Positions 39,815 through 48,787 of a stretch of 64,000 bases of DNA are shown one piece after another (position 1 is the stretch's first letter; each line of letters opens with the position of its first letter). The stretch spans positions 17,930 to 81,929 of the forward strand of contig JAZDPW010000024.1 in the NCBI GenBank assembly GCA_043797305.1. Direction: 5' to 3'. Position numbers and translations under genes: made by a program. The notes under the pieces were generated by a model that was given only the letters and a program-made list of their open reading frames with translations, had not been told where the DNA came from and did no database searches. The DNA is from CAZGHF01 sp043797305. GTDB lineage: Bacteria > Patescibacteriota > Minisyncoccia > UBA6257 > GWB1-50-10.

Positions 39815-40462
39815 ATGAACCGGTATCTCTTGATTTTGGGCGGTCTCTTGAGCTTTACGGCACAGACGGGACTGGCCCAGTCCGGGCCGGATTACCAACT
39901 GCGAATCCCGACCCACTTCCAGTTTGGGGCGAGCGGAAACGGAGAGACCGGGAACCAATTTGGACTCGCCGGTTGGGCCATCTTCCCTAACGTCATGGCG
40001 GACAAGGGACAGGGCTCATTCCTGTTTGTAGCCGGAGCGCTGTGGCGAGCCAACCCGAGCGGGAGCTGGATTGAGTTCATGGTTGGGAACCGGTTTAACC
40101 GAAGCGGCTACACCGACCCGCTCGTAAACATCCGCTTCTCCAACAACCACCCCAAAGGCGTCAATCTCTATGGTGAGGCAGGATACTTCTTCCGGGAAAT
40201 AAGGAAAAGGTCCTACGCGCTGGTAGCGGTTGACGTGCCGGTGCCAATCGGCAAATCGGGCTTGAGATTGGGGATCGAATCGGAGAACACTCACTTCCCC
40301 ACCAAGCCGGATTCCTGGGGCATTGGTCCTCGGGTCGTAATTCCACTTCCACCGGTGCTGTTCTCTAAAATGAGGTTTTCGGTTGCGACGGCGTATCAGT
40401 GCTTCCGGACCGACCGGGCCTTCATAAGGACATACGTCACCACCACCATCAAGAACCCTTAG
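39815..40462 (+). CDS. Secreted beta-rich protein, outer-membrane-barrel-like
   Basis: 215 residues. A clear signal peptide (MNRYLLILGGLLSFTAQTGLAQ) is followed by alternating strands (FQFGASGNGETGNQFGLAGW, WIEFMVGNRFNRSGY, NLYGEAGYFFREI, SYALVAVDVPVPI) and a final strand TYVTTTIKNP. The pattern recalls small outer-membrane barrels, odd for a lineage thought to lack a typical outer membrane, so the gene may be acquired. Signal cleavage is probably after LAQ. One-gene cassette with leader and terminator. Confidence 0.65.
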   Translation: MNRYLLILGGLLSFTAQTGLAQSGPDYQLRIPTHFQFGASGNGETGNQFGLAGWAIFPNVMADKGQGSFLFVAGALWRANPSGSWIEFMVGNRFNRSGYTDPLVNIRFSNNHPKGVNLYGEAGYFFREIRKRSYALVAVDVPVPIGKSGLRLGIESENTHFPTKPDSWGIGPRVVIPLPPVLFSKMRFSVATAYQCFRTDRAFIRTYVTTTIKNP

Positions 40463-40514
40463 TGGTAGGAGAAGAGAGCTTTTACCAAACGCACGCAGAC
40501 CGTGCAAGCACAAG

Positions 40515-40545
40515 AAAGACCGTATGGTTTGCCCAGCGGTCTTTT
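40515..40545 (+). terminator. Terminator of the 39.8 kb gene
   Basis: Stem aaagaccg / cggtcttt followed by TTGCTTT. Confidence 0.65.
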
Positions 40546-40548
40546 GCT

Positions 40549-40668
40549 TTATATAAAAGCCAAGACTTTTTCTAAATCTAACTTGATTTGATACCAATCG
40601 ATGGTTCTAAACGCGTCCAACAGAGCAAGCAAAGTATTAACGGAGTATAATAACAAATAATAGAGTTT
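40549..40668 (-). pseudogene. Second LLD-x-FRT-x-DW remnant
   Basis: Thirty-nine codons without a start, reading LLALLDAFRTIDWYQIKLDL then EKVLAFI and stop. Homologous to the remnant at 33636-33765. A stop codon precedes it in frame. Confidence 0.45.
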
Positions 40669-40716
40669 CTAAAGGTCGCAAGGTAAATCAGAAAGAATTA
40701 AAATAAAGATAATAAT

Positions 40717-41169
40717 ATGAGCAAGAAAGCAATTATTATTGCTTTAGTTGTAATTATCCTTTTAGTCGGCGGCTATTTCATCTTTATAAAGTCGGGTTCG
40801 ACTCCGGTCACCGGTCAACCAGAACAGACCAACCCGATCGCCTATACCGATGCGCCTGCTTTCGCCCCAAGCTTCTTGCAATGCAGTCCAAGCGAACTTA
40901 AGATACCGTTTACTGGAAACAATACGTACGTGATTACTGTCTTTGGCGTAGAAAACGGTAATTGCCATTATGCAGTTAAGGTTGTGGATCAGAATGATGT
41001 AGTAATACAAGGCGGAGTAGTCGGAATCGATTGTAATGTTCCAGAAGGATTAATCACCGAAGATGTTCTCGGCCATCTCTTTGGCGTGGATAAGGCCGAG
41101 GGCAAGGAAGCGGTGAAAGCAGTGCAGGACAAAGTAGAAGCCGACTATTGCAAGAGTTCAGGCCAGTAA
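40717..41169 (+). CDS. Secreted membrane-anchored protein with conserved cysteines
   Basis: 150 residues: N-terminal helix (5-24), a proline-threonine linker, then a domain with three spaced cysteines (FLQCSPSELKIPF, GNCHYAVKVVDQ, GIDCNVPEGLI) and a fourth near the end (DYCKSSGQ). Probably a disulfide-stabilised surface domain. No named family. Confidence 0.65.
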   Translation: MSKKAIIIALVVIILLVGGYFIFIKSGSTPVTGQPEQTNPIAYTDAPAFAPSFLQCSPSELKIPFTGNNTYVITVFGVENGNCHYAVKVVDQNDVVIQGGVVGIDCNVPEGLITEDVLGHLFGVDKAEGKEAVKAVQDKVEADYCKSSGQ

Positions 41170-41257
41170 TTACATCTGAAATCTCGACAGTCGAAGCTAA
41201 ACCAAAACCAGCGTGACGATGGCAGCCGAGGCTAAGTGGCGTTAGATTCCTGGGCTT

Positions 41258-42208
41258 TTAAAGAATCTTCTTTAGATTCTTAATCATTTCCTCCGAAATC
41301 CGGTCAAGGTTGAATTCGTGCCGCCAACCCCAATCGCTTCTCGCTTTTGAATCGTCGATCGTCTTTGGCCACGAATCGGCTATTTTCTGCCGGTCATCCG
41401 GCGTGAAAGTACACTTAAAACCCGGAATGTGCCCTGCGACGTTCTCGGCAAGCTCCTTGGCGGAAAAACTGATGGCCGCCAAATTATAAGAAGTCCTTAC
41501 CGTTATCTTCTCCGGCGGAGCTTCCATCAACTCCAGGGTGGCCTTGACTGCATCGTCCATATACATCATCGGAAGAACCGTTTTTTCGCCGACGAAACAA
41601 TCGTAGCTCCCCTTCCTTAGGGCTTCATAATATATGGCCACCGCATAATCGGTGGTTCCGCCGCCCGGCGGGGTTTTCCAGGATATTATCCCCGGATACC
41701 TCAAACTCCTTACATCCAATCCGTATTTAATGTGGTAATACTGGCACAATAATTCTCCGGCAACTTTCGTAACTCCGTACATGGTTGTCGGTTCCAGAAC
41801 CGTTTGCTGGGGGGTGTCGTAAAGGGGGGTGGTCGGGCCGAAGGCGGCAATCGAACTTGGCCAGAACATTCTCTCTATCTTGTATTCCACCGCCAAATCC
41901 AGAACATTTTTCAAGCTCTTCATATTTACATCCCAGGCAAGGTTGGGACTTTTTTCTCCGACAGCCGACAGGATACCAACCAGATGGTAAACGGTATTGA
42001 TTTGGTATTTTTCCATCAGTGATTTTATTTCCTCCTTATTGCCGGCGTCGGCTTTCTCGAAAGGCCCGGCGGCGCGGAACTCATCGCTCGGCTCTTTGCT
42101 GTGGCCTACGGCAACAACATTACCGCTGCCGAATTTCTCCCGAAGAGCCGGGATAAGCTCGGAACCGATTTGGCCCAAGGCCCCCGTTACCAATATTTTT
42201 CTTTCCAT
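41258..42208 (-). CDS. L-threonine 3-dehydrogenase, epimerase-like (SDR) type
   Basis: 316 residues. Oxidises threonine to 2-amino-3-oxobutyrate with NAD. Extended SDR: TGALGQIGSEL loop, catalytic serine in FWPSSIAAFG and the YxxxK in MYGVTKVAGELL. The pattern LRYPGIISWKTPPGGGTTDYA and FVGEKTVLPMMYMDDA is typical of this threonine dehydrogenase group. The ATG at 42208 stands six bases after TATAAT (leaderless); the upstream extension is rejected. Confidence 0.88.
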   Translation of the reverse strand: MERKILVTGALGQIGSELIPALREKFGSGNVVAVGHSKEPSDEFRAAGPFEKADAGNKEEIKSLMEKYQINTVYHLVGILSAVGEKSPNLAWDVNMKSLKNVLDLAVEYKIERMFWPSSIAAFGPTTPLYDTPQQTVLEPTTMYGVTKVAGELLCQYYHIKYGLDVRSLRYPGIISWKTPPGGGTTDYAVAIYYEALRKGSYDCFVGEKTVLPMMYMDDAVKATLELMEAPPEKITVRTSYNLAAISFSAKELAENVAGHIPGFKCTFTPDDRQKIADSWPKTIDDSKARSDWGWRHEFNLDRISEEMIKNLKKIL

Positions 42209-42214
42209 ACGATG

Positions 42215-42220
42215 ATTATA
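42215..42220 (-). promoter_or_regulatory. -10 box of the threonine dehydrogenase gene
   Basis: TATAAT on the minus strand, six bases before ATG 42208. Confidence 0.55.
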
Positions 42221-42267
42221 CCTCTTCGAAGCCAAACGCCGTTCCCACTGTACGCAAGTCGTATCTT

Positions 42268-42306
42268 AATACAAAAAAGCGCCCGTAACGGGCGCTTTTT
42301 TGTATT
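42268..42306 (-). terminator. Bidirectional terminator hairpin
   Basis: Perfect 18-base arms aatacaaaaaagcgcccg / cgggcgcttttttgtatt around taa. Ends the 42.3-42.8 kb gene just upstream of the threonine dehydrogenase promoter. Confidence 0.92.
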
Positions 42307-42320
42307 GCAGAGACTTTATT

Positions 42321-42791
42321 TTAGGTAACTTTCCTGGAACGGATGAATTTAACGTAACCCAGGACAAAAGCGATTATGATGCCGATAGTCACGACGAGAA
42401 ACCTGAACTCGGAATTCTCGGTCATAAGCCCCCGGACGATGCTGTACATGGTGGTAAAAACTCCGCCCAAAAGAATTCCGTCGGCAATCACCTGAATTTT
42501 ATTGAGAAGAGTCAAGCTCACCACCAAGATGATAATGGAAGCCGCAAGCGAGACAATCGAGACAGTTTGATTATAGGGTTTTATGTCCTCCTGGTATTTT
42601 CTCTGGGCCTGGTCGAATTCCAATCTTATTTCCCCCTGTTCCGCCGTTTCCTCGCAGCAGGATTCCACCTTTTCCAATTCCACCGGGTACTCGGGGGCTT
42701 TGGGGCCGGGATAAAAAGTATCGATACCCAATCCCACGAAAAGAGCGATAAGCAGAGCCAAAAATATCGTATAGATGAATTTTATTGCCAT
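42321..42791 (-). CDS. Four-helix membrane protein, unknown
   Basis: 156 residues. N-terminal helix, a loop with FYPGPKAPEYP and a cysteine pair (VESCCEETAE), then three more helices (SLAASIIILVVSLTLLNKI and others). Such proteins occur in CPR genomes without assigned function. Confidence 0.65.
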   Translation of the reverse strand: MAIKFIYTIFLALLIALFVGLGIDTFYPGPKAPEYPVELEKVESCCEETAEQGEIRLEFDQAQRKYQEDIKPYNQTVSIVSLAASIIILVVSLTLLNKIQVIADGILLGGVFTTMYSIVRGLMTENSEFRFLVVTIGIIIAFVLGYVKFIRSRKVT

Positions 42792-42842
42792 ATCCCTATC
42801 TTAACATAAACGCGGTAAAGGTGTTAGAATAACAAAACAAAA

Positions 42843-43361
42843 ATGGACCGGAAGAAGCGAATATTGATTTTAATCATCGTTCTTATCGCCTTTGCCGGTA
42901 TTTTTGTCTGGCCGAAAATTTCCGACAGAAACGGCGATACTGGGTGGCAAACCTTCACCGATAATGAAACCGGAATTTTCTTCAAGTATCCGGAAAAATT
43001 CTCCACAACCTACATCGAGGCCTATGACTGGCCGCCGCGGGTGGAGGTGCTCGACGAACGCTTTTCCTGCACGGAGGCGGGAGAAGAAACGGCCCGGGCG
43101 GGAGAAACCAGGAAAGTCGCGGTTGGCAATCGCGAGTATTGCGTAACAAGCGTGGTTGGGGCGGCCGCCGGGAGCATCTACACCCAATACGCTTTTGCCT
43201 TTCCTAAAAACGACAAAACGGTGATTTTGACTTTCACCGTCCGTTCGGTCCAGTGCGGCAACTATGATGAGCCGCAAAAAATATTATGCGAAGCCGAACG
43301 CGAAACGTTCGACGTCAACATCGTAATTGATTACATCGCACAATCGGTTTCATTAAATTGA
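42843..43361 (+). CDS. Membrane-anchored exported protein
   Basis: 172 residues: N-terminal helix (7-24) and an outer domain (WQTFTDNETGIFFKYPEKFS) like the beta-sandwich proteins that share the 'F-x-Y-P' pattern with PsbP-like domains. Cysteines near 76, 104 and 140 may pair. A TAGAAT box lies 12 bases before the ATG. Confidence 0.6.
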   Translation: MDRKKRILILIIVLIAFAGIFVWPKISDRNGDTGWQTFTDNETGIFFKYPEKFSTTYIEAYDWPPRVEVLDERFSCTEAGEETARAGETRKVAVGNREYCVTSVVGAAAGSIYTQYAFAFPKNDKTVILTFTVRSVQCGNYDEPQKILCEAERETFDVNIVIDYIAQSVSLN

Positions 43362-43369
43362 GAAGGCAA

Positions 43370-43828
43370 ATGAAAGACAATATGCCAAAAGTAGGTTTGG
43401 GTGTGGTTCTCGTAAATAAGGAGGGTAAAATTTTGGTGGAGAAAAGAATAGGAAGCCATGCCCAAAAATATTCAATTCCGGGTGGCCATTTGGAGCTTGG
43501 AGAAACCTTCGAACACGGCGCCATCAGGGAAATCAAGGAAGAAACAAGTCTTAATGCCAAAAACCCGAAAGTGATAGGCGTAACGAACAATTTGGAAACT
43601 TACGAGTCCGAAGGAGTACACTACATATCCGTGATATTATTGGTAACCGAATATACGGGTGAACTGAAAATAATGGAGCCCGATAAGTGCGAAAAGCAGT
43701 TATGGGTTGACCCAAAAAATCTCCCGGAGCCCCACTTTGACGCAAGCAGGCTGGGAGTGAAGTGCTATCTCAACGGAACTTTCTACGAACAACCGCCGGA
43801 AGTGCCGCCGCATTCAAGACATGTGTAG
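43370..43828 (+). CDS. Nudix hydrolase, ADP-ribose/dNTP type
   Basis: 152 residues. Nudix box GGHLELGETFEHGAIREIKE then ETSL. The layout (VGLGVVLVNKEGKILVEKR, and HYISVILLV) is that of MutT-like or nucleotide-sugar Nudix enzymes. Its 3' end overlaps the end of nrdJ by 46 bases in antisense. The ATG at 43370 is preferred to the TTG that overlaps the upstream gene. Confidence 0.85.
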   Translation: MKDNMPKVGLGVVLVNKEGKILVEKRIGSHAQKYSIPGGHLELGETFEHGAIREIKEETSLNAKNPKVIGVTNNLETYESEGVHYISVILLVTEYTGELKIMEPDKCEKQLWVDPKNLPEPHFDASRLGVKCYLNGTFYEQPPEVPPHSRHV

Positions 43829-46506
43829 CAAGAACCGCTCTGGATCATCATGCCGCCGCAGTTGCGGCAAACCGTGCCGGCAAGAGCAAAGCCGTTTTGA
43901 AGCTTTTTGCCGTTTACGGAAACGACGCGAGGCTCCGGTTTTAAGAAATCCTTGTCATCGGGGAGCATTGCCGGCATCTCTTCCTCAAGATGGGCGAGAC
44001 CCAGTTCGGCCAAATCTTCTTTCGATAAGTATTTCAGAGCGAGATAGCGGAAAATATAATCAACGATACTTGTCGCAACCATAATGTCCGGGTTTTCGGT
44101 GTAACCGGCCGGTTCAAAACGGCTGCGAATATATTTATCCGCGAAAACCTTGAGCGGCACGCCGTACTGAAGGGATATCGAAATCGAAAGAGCGAAAGCG
44201 TCCAGGAGTCCGGCAAGAGTGCTCCCCTGCTTCGCCATCCGAATGAAAATTTCCGCGAGGCGTCCGTCGTCATAAGCGCTGTAAGTGAGATAACCGTTGT
44301 GACCGGCGATAACGAACTTGTGAGTTTCGGAACTTCGGGTTGCCGGCAGTCTTTGCCGGCCGTTGGTTTTCACCGCTCCCTTCTTCGAACTCTTTGAGTG
44401 CTCGGTCTGAAGCGGTTGGGAATGCTTCGAACCGTCACGGTAAACGGCAAAAGCCTTGATGCCGAGACGCCATGCCATCACGTAAGCTTCCTGAATTTCT
44501 TCTTTGGTTGCCTCATAAGACATATTGAAAGTTTTGGAAATGGCGCCGGAGATGAAAGGCTGGACGGAAGCCACCATCCTCACGTGGCCCTGCCAGGAAA
44601 TCGCCCGCTTGCCTTCCTTCGGCTTTACGGCCGTGTCAAAAACCGACAAATGTTCTTCCCGAATGTGCGGGGCGCCTTCGACCGTCCCGTGATTTTTAAT
44701 CCGGTCGGAAATTTCGCTTACTTCTTCCGGAGTGTAGCCGAGATTCAAAAGCGCCTGCGGCACGGCTTCGTTCACGATTCTCATCCAGCCGCCGCCGACC
44801 AATTGCTTCATCTTGACGAGTGAGAAATCGGGTTCGATGCCGGTCGTGGCGCAGTCCATCATGAAAGCGATGGTGCCGGTCGGCGCAATCACCGTCACCT
44901 GCGAATTCCTAAAACCCTGCTCTTTGCCCAATTTCAGGGCTTCGTCCCAAACGTTTCTCGCTTCACTTAAGAGGTTCGCGTCGTCAATGAAAGAATCGTC
45001 GATTGCCAAAGACGCTTCACGGTGCTTTTTGATTACTCTTTCCATCGGTTCGCGATTCAATTCGTAACCGTTGAAAGGCTTCATTTTGCCGGCAATTTCG
45101 GCCGAGTAGCGGTAGGCCTCGCCGCCCATCAAGGATGATATCGCCCCGGCCCAAGCCCGAGCTTCATCCGAATTGTAGGCAAAGCCCTTGGTCATAAGAA
45201 GCGCCCCCAGATTGGCAAAACCCAAGCCCAATTCCCTGAAATCGCGGGCGTTTTTGGCGATTTTGTCGGTGGGATAGCTTGAACCGTCAACGATAATATC
45301 CTGGGCAAGAATGAAGACGCGAACCGCCTGCTCGAATTCCCGGACGTTGAAAGTGCCGTCGGCATTCAAGAATTTCAAAAGATTAATGGAAGCCAGGTTG
45401 CAAGCGGAGTTGTCGAGATGCATATACTCGCTGCAGGGATTGGAAGCGTTAATCCGGCCGGAATTGGGGCAGGTATGCCAGTCGTTTATAATCGTATCGA
45501 ATTGAACGCCCGGATCGCCGGACTCCCAAGCGGCTTGGGCGATTTCCGAAAGATACTCGCGGGCTCTGCGGGTTTCGGCAACTTCTCCCGAGAGCCGAAA
45601 ACGGGTTTGCCAGTCACCGTCCTTCTCAACCGCTTTCATGAAATCGTCGGTGATGCGAACGGAGTTGTTGGCATTCTGAAACTGAATTGAATTCCAAGCT
45701 TCGTTGTTCAAGTCACTCATGTCATAACCGGCTTCCATGAGCGCTTTGACCTTCTTTTCTTCTTCGGCTTTGCAGCGAATGAAATCCAATACGTCGGGGT
45801 GGTCGATGTTCATCACCACCATCTTGGCGGCGCGACGAGTAGTGCCGCCGGATTTAATCATGCCGGCAACCGAGTCGGCGCCGCGCATAAAAGAAATCGG
45901 ACCGGAAGAAGAACCACCGCCGGAGAGAAGTTCGCGCTTCGAACGGAGCGGTGAAACGTTGATACCCGAACCGGAACCGCCTTTGAAAATAATCCCTTCG
46001 GTTTTAATCCAATCGAGAATGGAATACATGTCGTCTTCAACCGAGAGAATAAAACAAGCGGCGCACTGCGGATTTTCTTTGGCGCCGACATTAAACCAAA
46101 CCGGCGAGTTGAAAGAAGCTTTTTGAGTGACGAGAAGGTAAACAAGTTCGTCTTCAAAAATTTGGGCTTGAGCTTTCGTTTCGAAATAACCGAAGTTCTC
46201 TCCCCAACCGCGAATCGTTTTCGCCACCCGGCTTATCATCTGCTTCACGCTCCATTCGCGCCCGGGAGTGTTCAGTTTTCCGCGGAAATATTTGGAGGCG
46301 GTGATGTTTACGGCGTTTTCCGACCAAAAATCGGGAAATTCAACGTCTTTTTGCTCGAATTTGCCGACTTGAGCGGCGCGCTTCACCCAATTTATCTCAT
46401 CGTAAGGGTGAACGTCTTTTTTCGTAAAAAATCTTTTAATTTTAAAACCGAAATCGGCGGCGACTTTTTTGGAAACACTGATTGTTGGGTTTTTTATTTC
46501 CGACAT
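43783..46506 (-). CDS. nrdJ: Ribonucleotide reductase, class II (adenosylcobalamin-dependent)
   Basis: 907 residues. Makes deoxyribonucleotides without needing oxygen, using B12. Visible marks: NPQCAACFILSVEDDM, GSGSGINVSPLRS, the active-site region NPCSEYMHLDNSACNLASIN, PTGTIAFMMDCATTGIEPDF, and the C-terminal zinc-ribbon thiols CRNCGG and CYTCLECGG, which re-reduce the active site. Since cobalamin synthesis genes are not in the window, the cofactor may be scavenged. No B12 riboswitch is recognised upstream. Confidence 0.95.
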   Translation of the reverse strand: MSEIKNPTISVSKKVAADFGFKIKRFFTKKDVHPYDEINWVKRAAQVGKFEQKDVEFPDFWSENAVNITASKYFRGKLNTPGREWSVKQMISRVAKTIRGWGENFGYFETKAQAQIFEDELVYLLVTQKASFNSPVWFNVGAKENPQCAACFILSVEDDMYSILDWIKTEGIIFKGGSGSGINVSPLRSKRELLSGGGSSSGPISFMRGADSVAGMIKSGGTTRRAAKMVVMNIDHPDVLDFIRCKAEEEKKVKALMEAGYDMSDLNNEAWNSIQFQNANNSVRITDDFMKAVEKDGDWQTRFRLSGEVAETRRAREYLSEIAQAAWESGDPGVQFDTIINDWHTCPNSGRINASNPCSEYMHLDNSACNLASINLLKFLNADGTFNVREFEQAVRVFILAQDIIVDGSSYPTDKIAKNARDFRELGLGFANLGALLMTKGFAYNSDEARAWAGAISSLMGGEAYRYSAEIAGKMKPFNGYELNREPMERVIKKHREASLAIDDSFIDDANLLSEARNVWDEALKLGKEQGFRNSQVTVIAPTGTIAFMMDCATTGIEPDFSLVKMKQLVGGGWMRIVNEAVPQALLNLGYTPEEVSEISDRIKNHGTVEGAPHIREEHLSVFDTAVKPKEGKRAISWQGHVRMVASVQPFISGAISKTFNMSYEATKEEIQEAYVMAWRLGIKAFAVYRDGSKHSQPLQTEHSKSSKKGAVKTNGRQRLPATRSSETHKFVIAGHNGYLTYSAYDDGRLAEIFIRMAKQGSTLAGLLDAFALSISISLQYGVPLKVFADKYIRSRFEPAGYTENPDIMVATSIVDYIFRYLALKYLSKEDLAELGLAHLEEEMPAMLPDDKDFLKPEPRVVSVNGKKLQNGFALAGTVCRNCGGMMIQSGSCYTCLECGGTSGGCS

Positions 46507-46510
46507 ATTA

Positions 46511-46560
46511 AGAAAAAAAATGGGGGTTGACCTCCCTCATTATGGAGGGGGTGGGGGTAA
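46511..46560 (-). promoter_or_regulatory. Hairpin and T-run just before nrdJ
   Basis: On the minus strand cctcc-ataatgag-ggagg is followed by CAACCCCCA and eight Ts, then ATG four codons on. Could be the terminator of the upstream 46.6-47.8 kb gene or an attenuator in the nrdJ leader. Confidence 0.4.
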
Positions 46561-46610
46561 GACCGCAAGTGTTGATAACTCCCCAAAACGACATAACTTG
46601 ACAGCGTTGT

Positions 46611-47777
46611 CTATTTTGAGCTCCGGGGAGTGGGCGCGGATTGGACTTCGAACCGGTTTTCTTCCCAGGACGAACGTTCCAAGCTCGAGCCCTTGGGAAT
46701 TTCCGTCCAAAAAACCGAATCGGCAACAGTCCCATCACTCTTATATAGGTAAAGACCGTTTTCGGCATAAGCCAAAGCATAGGAAGCCGGCCATTCGAGG
46801 TCCGGCGACGGAGTCCCCGGCCAGCCGACCGGGTTTACGATGAGAAAATATCTGTTCGCCCCGATGGTTTTCCCCTCCAGGCGGCTTGCGACCACAAAAC
46901 TTGACTCGCTGCCGGTCGAGCTCCGCTTCTTTATGTTCCACCCAGTCATGTCCACGGCCAAGGAACCGGGATTGTAGAGTTCCACGAATTCGTATTTTGA
47001 ATTTTCCGCCGTTCCGACCATAATTTCGCTGATTAAAATGCCCACCGCTTCGCTTTTCGGAAGTTCGACTTCCGAAACGTTGCTTTCAACTTCGGAAGTT
47101 TTAACTTCTTGGGAAACCGAACCTGAGGAAGGCGCGGAATTTTCCTTATCGGGCGTACCACCGGCAACGCTTGCGGTGTACCATGAAAAATCCTTACCCG
47201 CTCGCTCCATCGTAAATTTGTTTTTATTGTCGCCGGCCGGCCAGTCGGGAGCGGCGAGTACTTCGTCGATTAAGTTGCACTCATCGTCGAACAACCGCAA
47301 ACCCTCTTCGCTGTTTCTCAAGTTGCCGCTAAAATCTTCGTCGCGCCGGAGAACCAAGAATTCTCCTGAATCTATTTCGTTTGCGGAAAAAATAATTTTT
47401 ATCTGCTCGTCCTTGTCCAAAACCTGCCAGCCGGAAATATCAACCGCCCGCCCGCCGATATTTTTGAGTTCAATCCACTCGTTCGAAAAATCTTCTTTAC
47501 CACCCATCCAGGCGACTTCGTTAAAAATAATAGGACCTGTAAGGTCTATGGGACTTATAGAATTAATAAAAGAACAGGTTTTTGTTTTAGAGAACTCTTC
47601 CGAACTTACCGTTTTCTTTTTTTCCGCCGCTTCTTCGCTTTTGCCGCTCAAGGAAATTTGGGCAATCATCTTTTCTTCGGGGAAAAACGTCCGGGTAACG
47701 ACATCGGTATTGCCGGCAATAAGAAACCCCAAGATAAGAAAAACGGCCGCAACGAGGGTATGCTTAATCCCCCACAT
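46611..47777 (-). CDS. Surface protein with two lamin-tail (LTD) domains
   Basis: 388 residues: N-terminal membrane helix (5-23), then two lamin-tail domains (IIFNEVAWMGGKEDFSNEWIEL with DISGWQVLD; ILISEIMVGTAENSKYEFVE with MTGWNIKKRS) split by a Ser/Glu-rich linker. Bacterial LTD domains are found in secreted and surface proteins, often with nucleases, but none is fused here. ATG 47777 is six bases after TATACT (leaderless). Confidence 0.82.
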   Translation of the reverse strand: MWGIKHTLVAAVFLILGFLIAGNTDVVTRTFFPEEKMIAQISLSGKSEEAAEKKKTVSSEEFSKTKTCSFINSISPIDLTGPIIFNEVAWMGGKEDFSNEWIELKNIGGRAVDISGWQVLDKDEQIKIIFSANEIDSGEFLVLRRDEDFSGNLRNSEEGLRLFDDECNLIDEVLAAPDWPAGDNKNKFTMERAGKDFSWYTASVAGGTPDKENSAPSSGSVSQEVKTSEVESNVSEVELPKSEAVGILISEIMVGTAENSKYEFVELYNPGSLAVDMTGWNIKKRSSTGSESSFVVASRLEGKTIGANRYFLIVNPVGWPGTPSPDLEWPASYALAYAENGLYLYKSDGTVADSVFWTEIPKGSSLERSSWEENRFEVQSAPTPRSSK

Positions 47778-47783
47778 AACAAA

Positions 47784-47829
47784 AGTATATCCCGCCGCAA
47801 ACCCGCCCTCAACCGGGAATTGGTATAAT
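47784..47829. promoter_or_regulatory. Divergent promoter pair for the LTD and 47.8 kb genes
   Basis: Minus: TTGAGG (47807-47812), 17-base spacer, TATACT (47784-47789), six bases to ATG. Plus: TATAAT (47824-47829), seven bases to ATG 47837. Both starts are leaderless. Confidence 0.65.
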
Positions 47830-47836
47830 TTAATCA

Positions 47837-48787
47837 ATGCCAAAGAAACTGCTTTTTATCTTCCTTTTCTCGGCGGCTCTAACAATTAGCGCCTACTTGG
47901 GCTTCCAGGAAATCCAAAGAGCGGCGGCCGACGACAATCCCGGCACCGATATCAGCTCCACCAACAAATACGCCTGGTCGGACATAAGCGAGTGGTGGGA
48001 TTTTCACTATTACCACAACGTCGACGTGGGAACGTCCACTATTTCCGGCTACGCTTCCTCCTCGGTCGGCGAAATATCGCTTGATTGCGCGACAAGCCCC
48101 TTGGGCAACATCTGCGGTACTTCCAATTATAAGGTCACCAACCCGTCGGGCTCCGGCAGTCTTTCCGGCTGCGGCTGGAATGATTCCATCGGCTGGGTAA
48201 GCTTTTGGTGCGGCGACGGCAATTGTGACGGCAGCGGCACCGAAGATGCCTCAAGCGTTTGCGCCAGTTCCAACTACCGGGTAACGATTGACGCGAACGG
48301 CCTTTTTAACGGTTACGCCTGGAGCGACGTTGACGGCTGGGTAAGTTTCAATTGCGCCAACCCGGGTGTCTGCGCCGATTCCAACTACAAAGTTGAGACA
48401 AGCTGGCGGGCGGGAGAACTCACCGGTACATTGGAGTCTTCGATTTTCGACACTCAGGTCGTGGGGGGCGCCACCTTAAACAGCATCCTCTGGCAAGGAG
48501 TGCAACCGGCCGGCACCTGCGTCAAATTCCAAATTGCCGTTTCCGAAAATTCGAGCGGCCCCTGGAATTTCTGGGGACCGGATGCGGCCTGTGACGGCTC
48601 GGGCGATACCAATCAATATTTCGGCAGTTCTTGTCCGGGGCCGGACAGCACGATTCAAATTTCCGGCTGCAACCGCGATTGGATAAAAGACAATCGTTAT
48701 CTCCGCTACCGGGTGATTCTCGAATCCGACACGGCGCAAAGTTTGACGCCGAGAATCGACGACATCATTTTGAACTGGTCCAGATAA
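47837..48787 (+). CDS. Secreted protein with 'GW-x-D-x-x-GWVSF' repeats
   Basis: 316 residues. Signal peptide (MPKKLLFIFLFSAALTISAY), then repeats such as GCGWNDSIGWVSFWCG and GYAWSDVDGWVSFNC separated by CASSNYRV- and CADSNYKV-type segments, and a C-terminal beta domain (LRYRVILESDTAQSLTPRID). Proteins of this kind are surface-exposed and typical of Parcubacteria; function unknown. Its TAA overlaps the cysS start by one base. Confidence 0.75.
   Translation: MPKKLLFIFLFSAALTISAYLGFQEIQRAAADDNPGTDISSTNKYAWSDISEWWDFHYYHNVDVGTSTISGYASSSVGEISLDCATSPLGNICGTSNYKVTNPSGSGSLSGCGWNDSIGWVSFWCGDGNCDGSGTEDASSVCASSNYRVTIDANGLFNGYAWSDVDGWVSFNCANPGVCADSNYKVETSWRAGELTGTLESSIFDTQVVGGATLNSILWQGVQPAGTCVKFQIAVSENSSGPWNFWGPDAACDGSGDTNQYFGSSCPGPDSTIQISGCNRDWIKDNRYLRYRVILESDTAQSLTPRIDDIILNWSR

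Noticed and set aside
46507..46610. Cobalamin riboswitch before nrdJ
   Set aside because: The space is only about 100 bases and no B12-box-like sequence was found; only a simple hairpin is visible.
48631..48786. Longer cysS start upstream
   Set aside because: The extra residues overlap the secreted-protein gene and do not match cysteinyl-tRNA synthetases; MKLYNSLSRKKEVF is the normal beginning.
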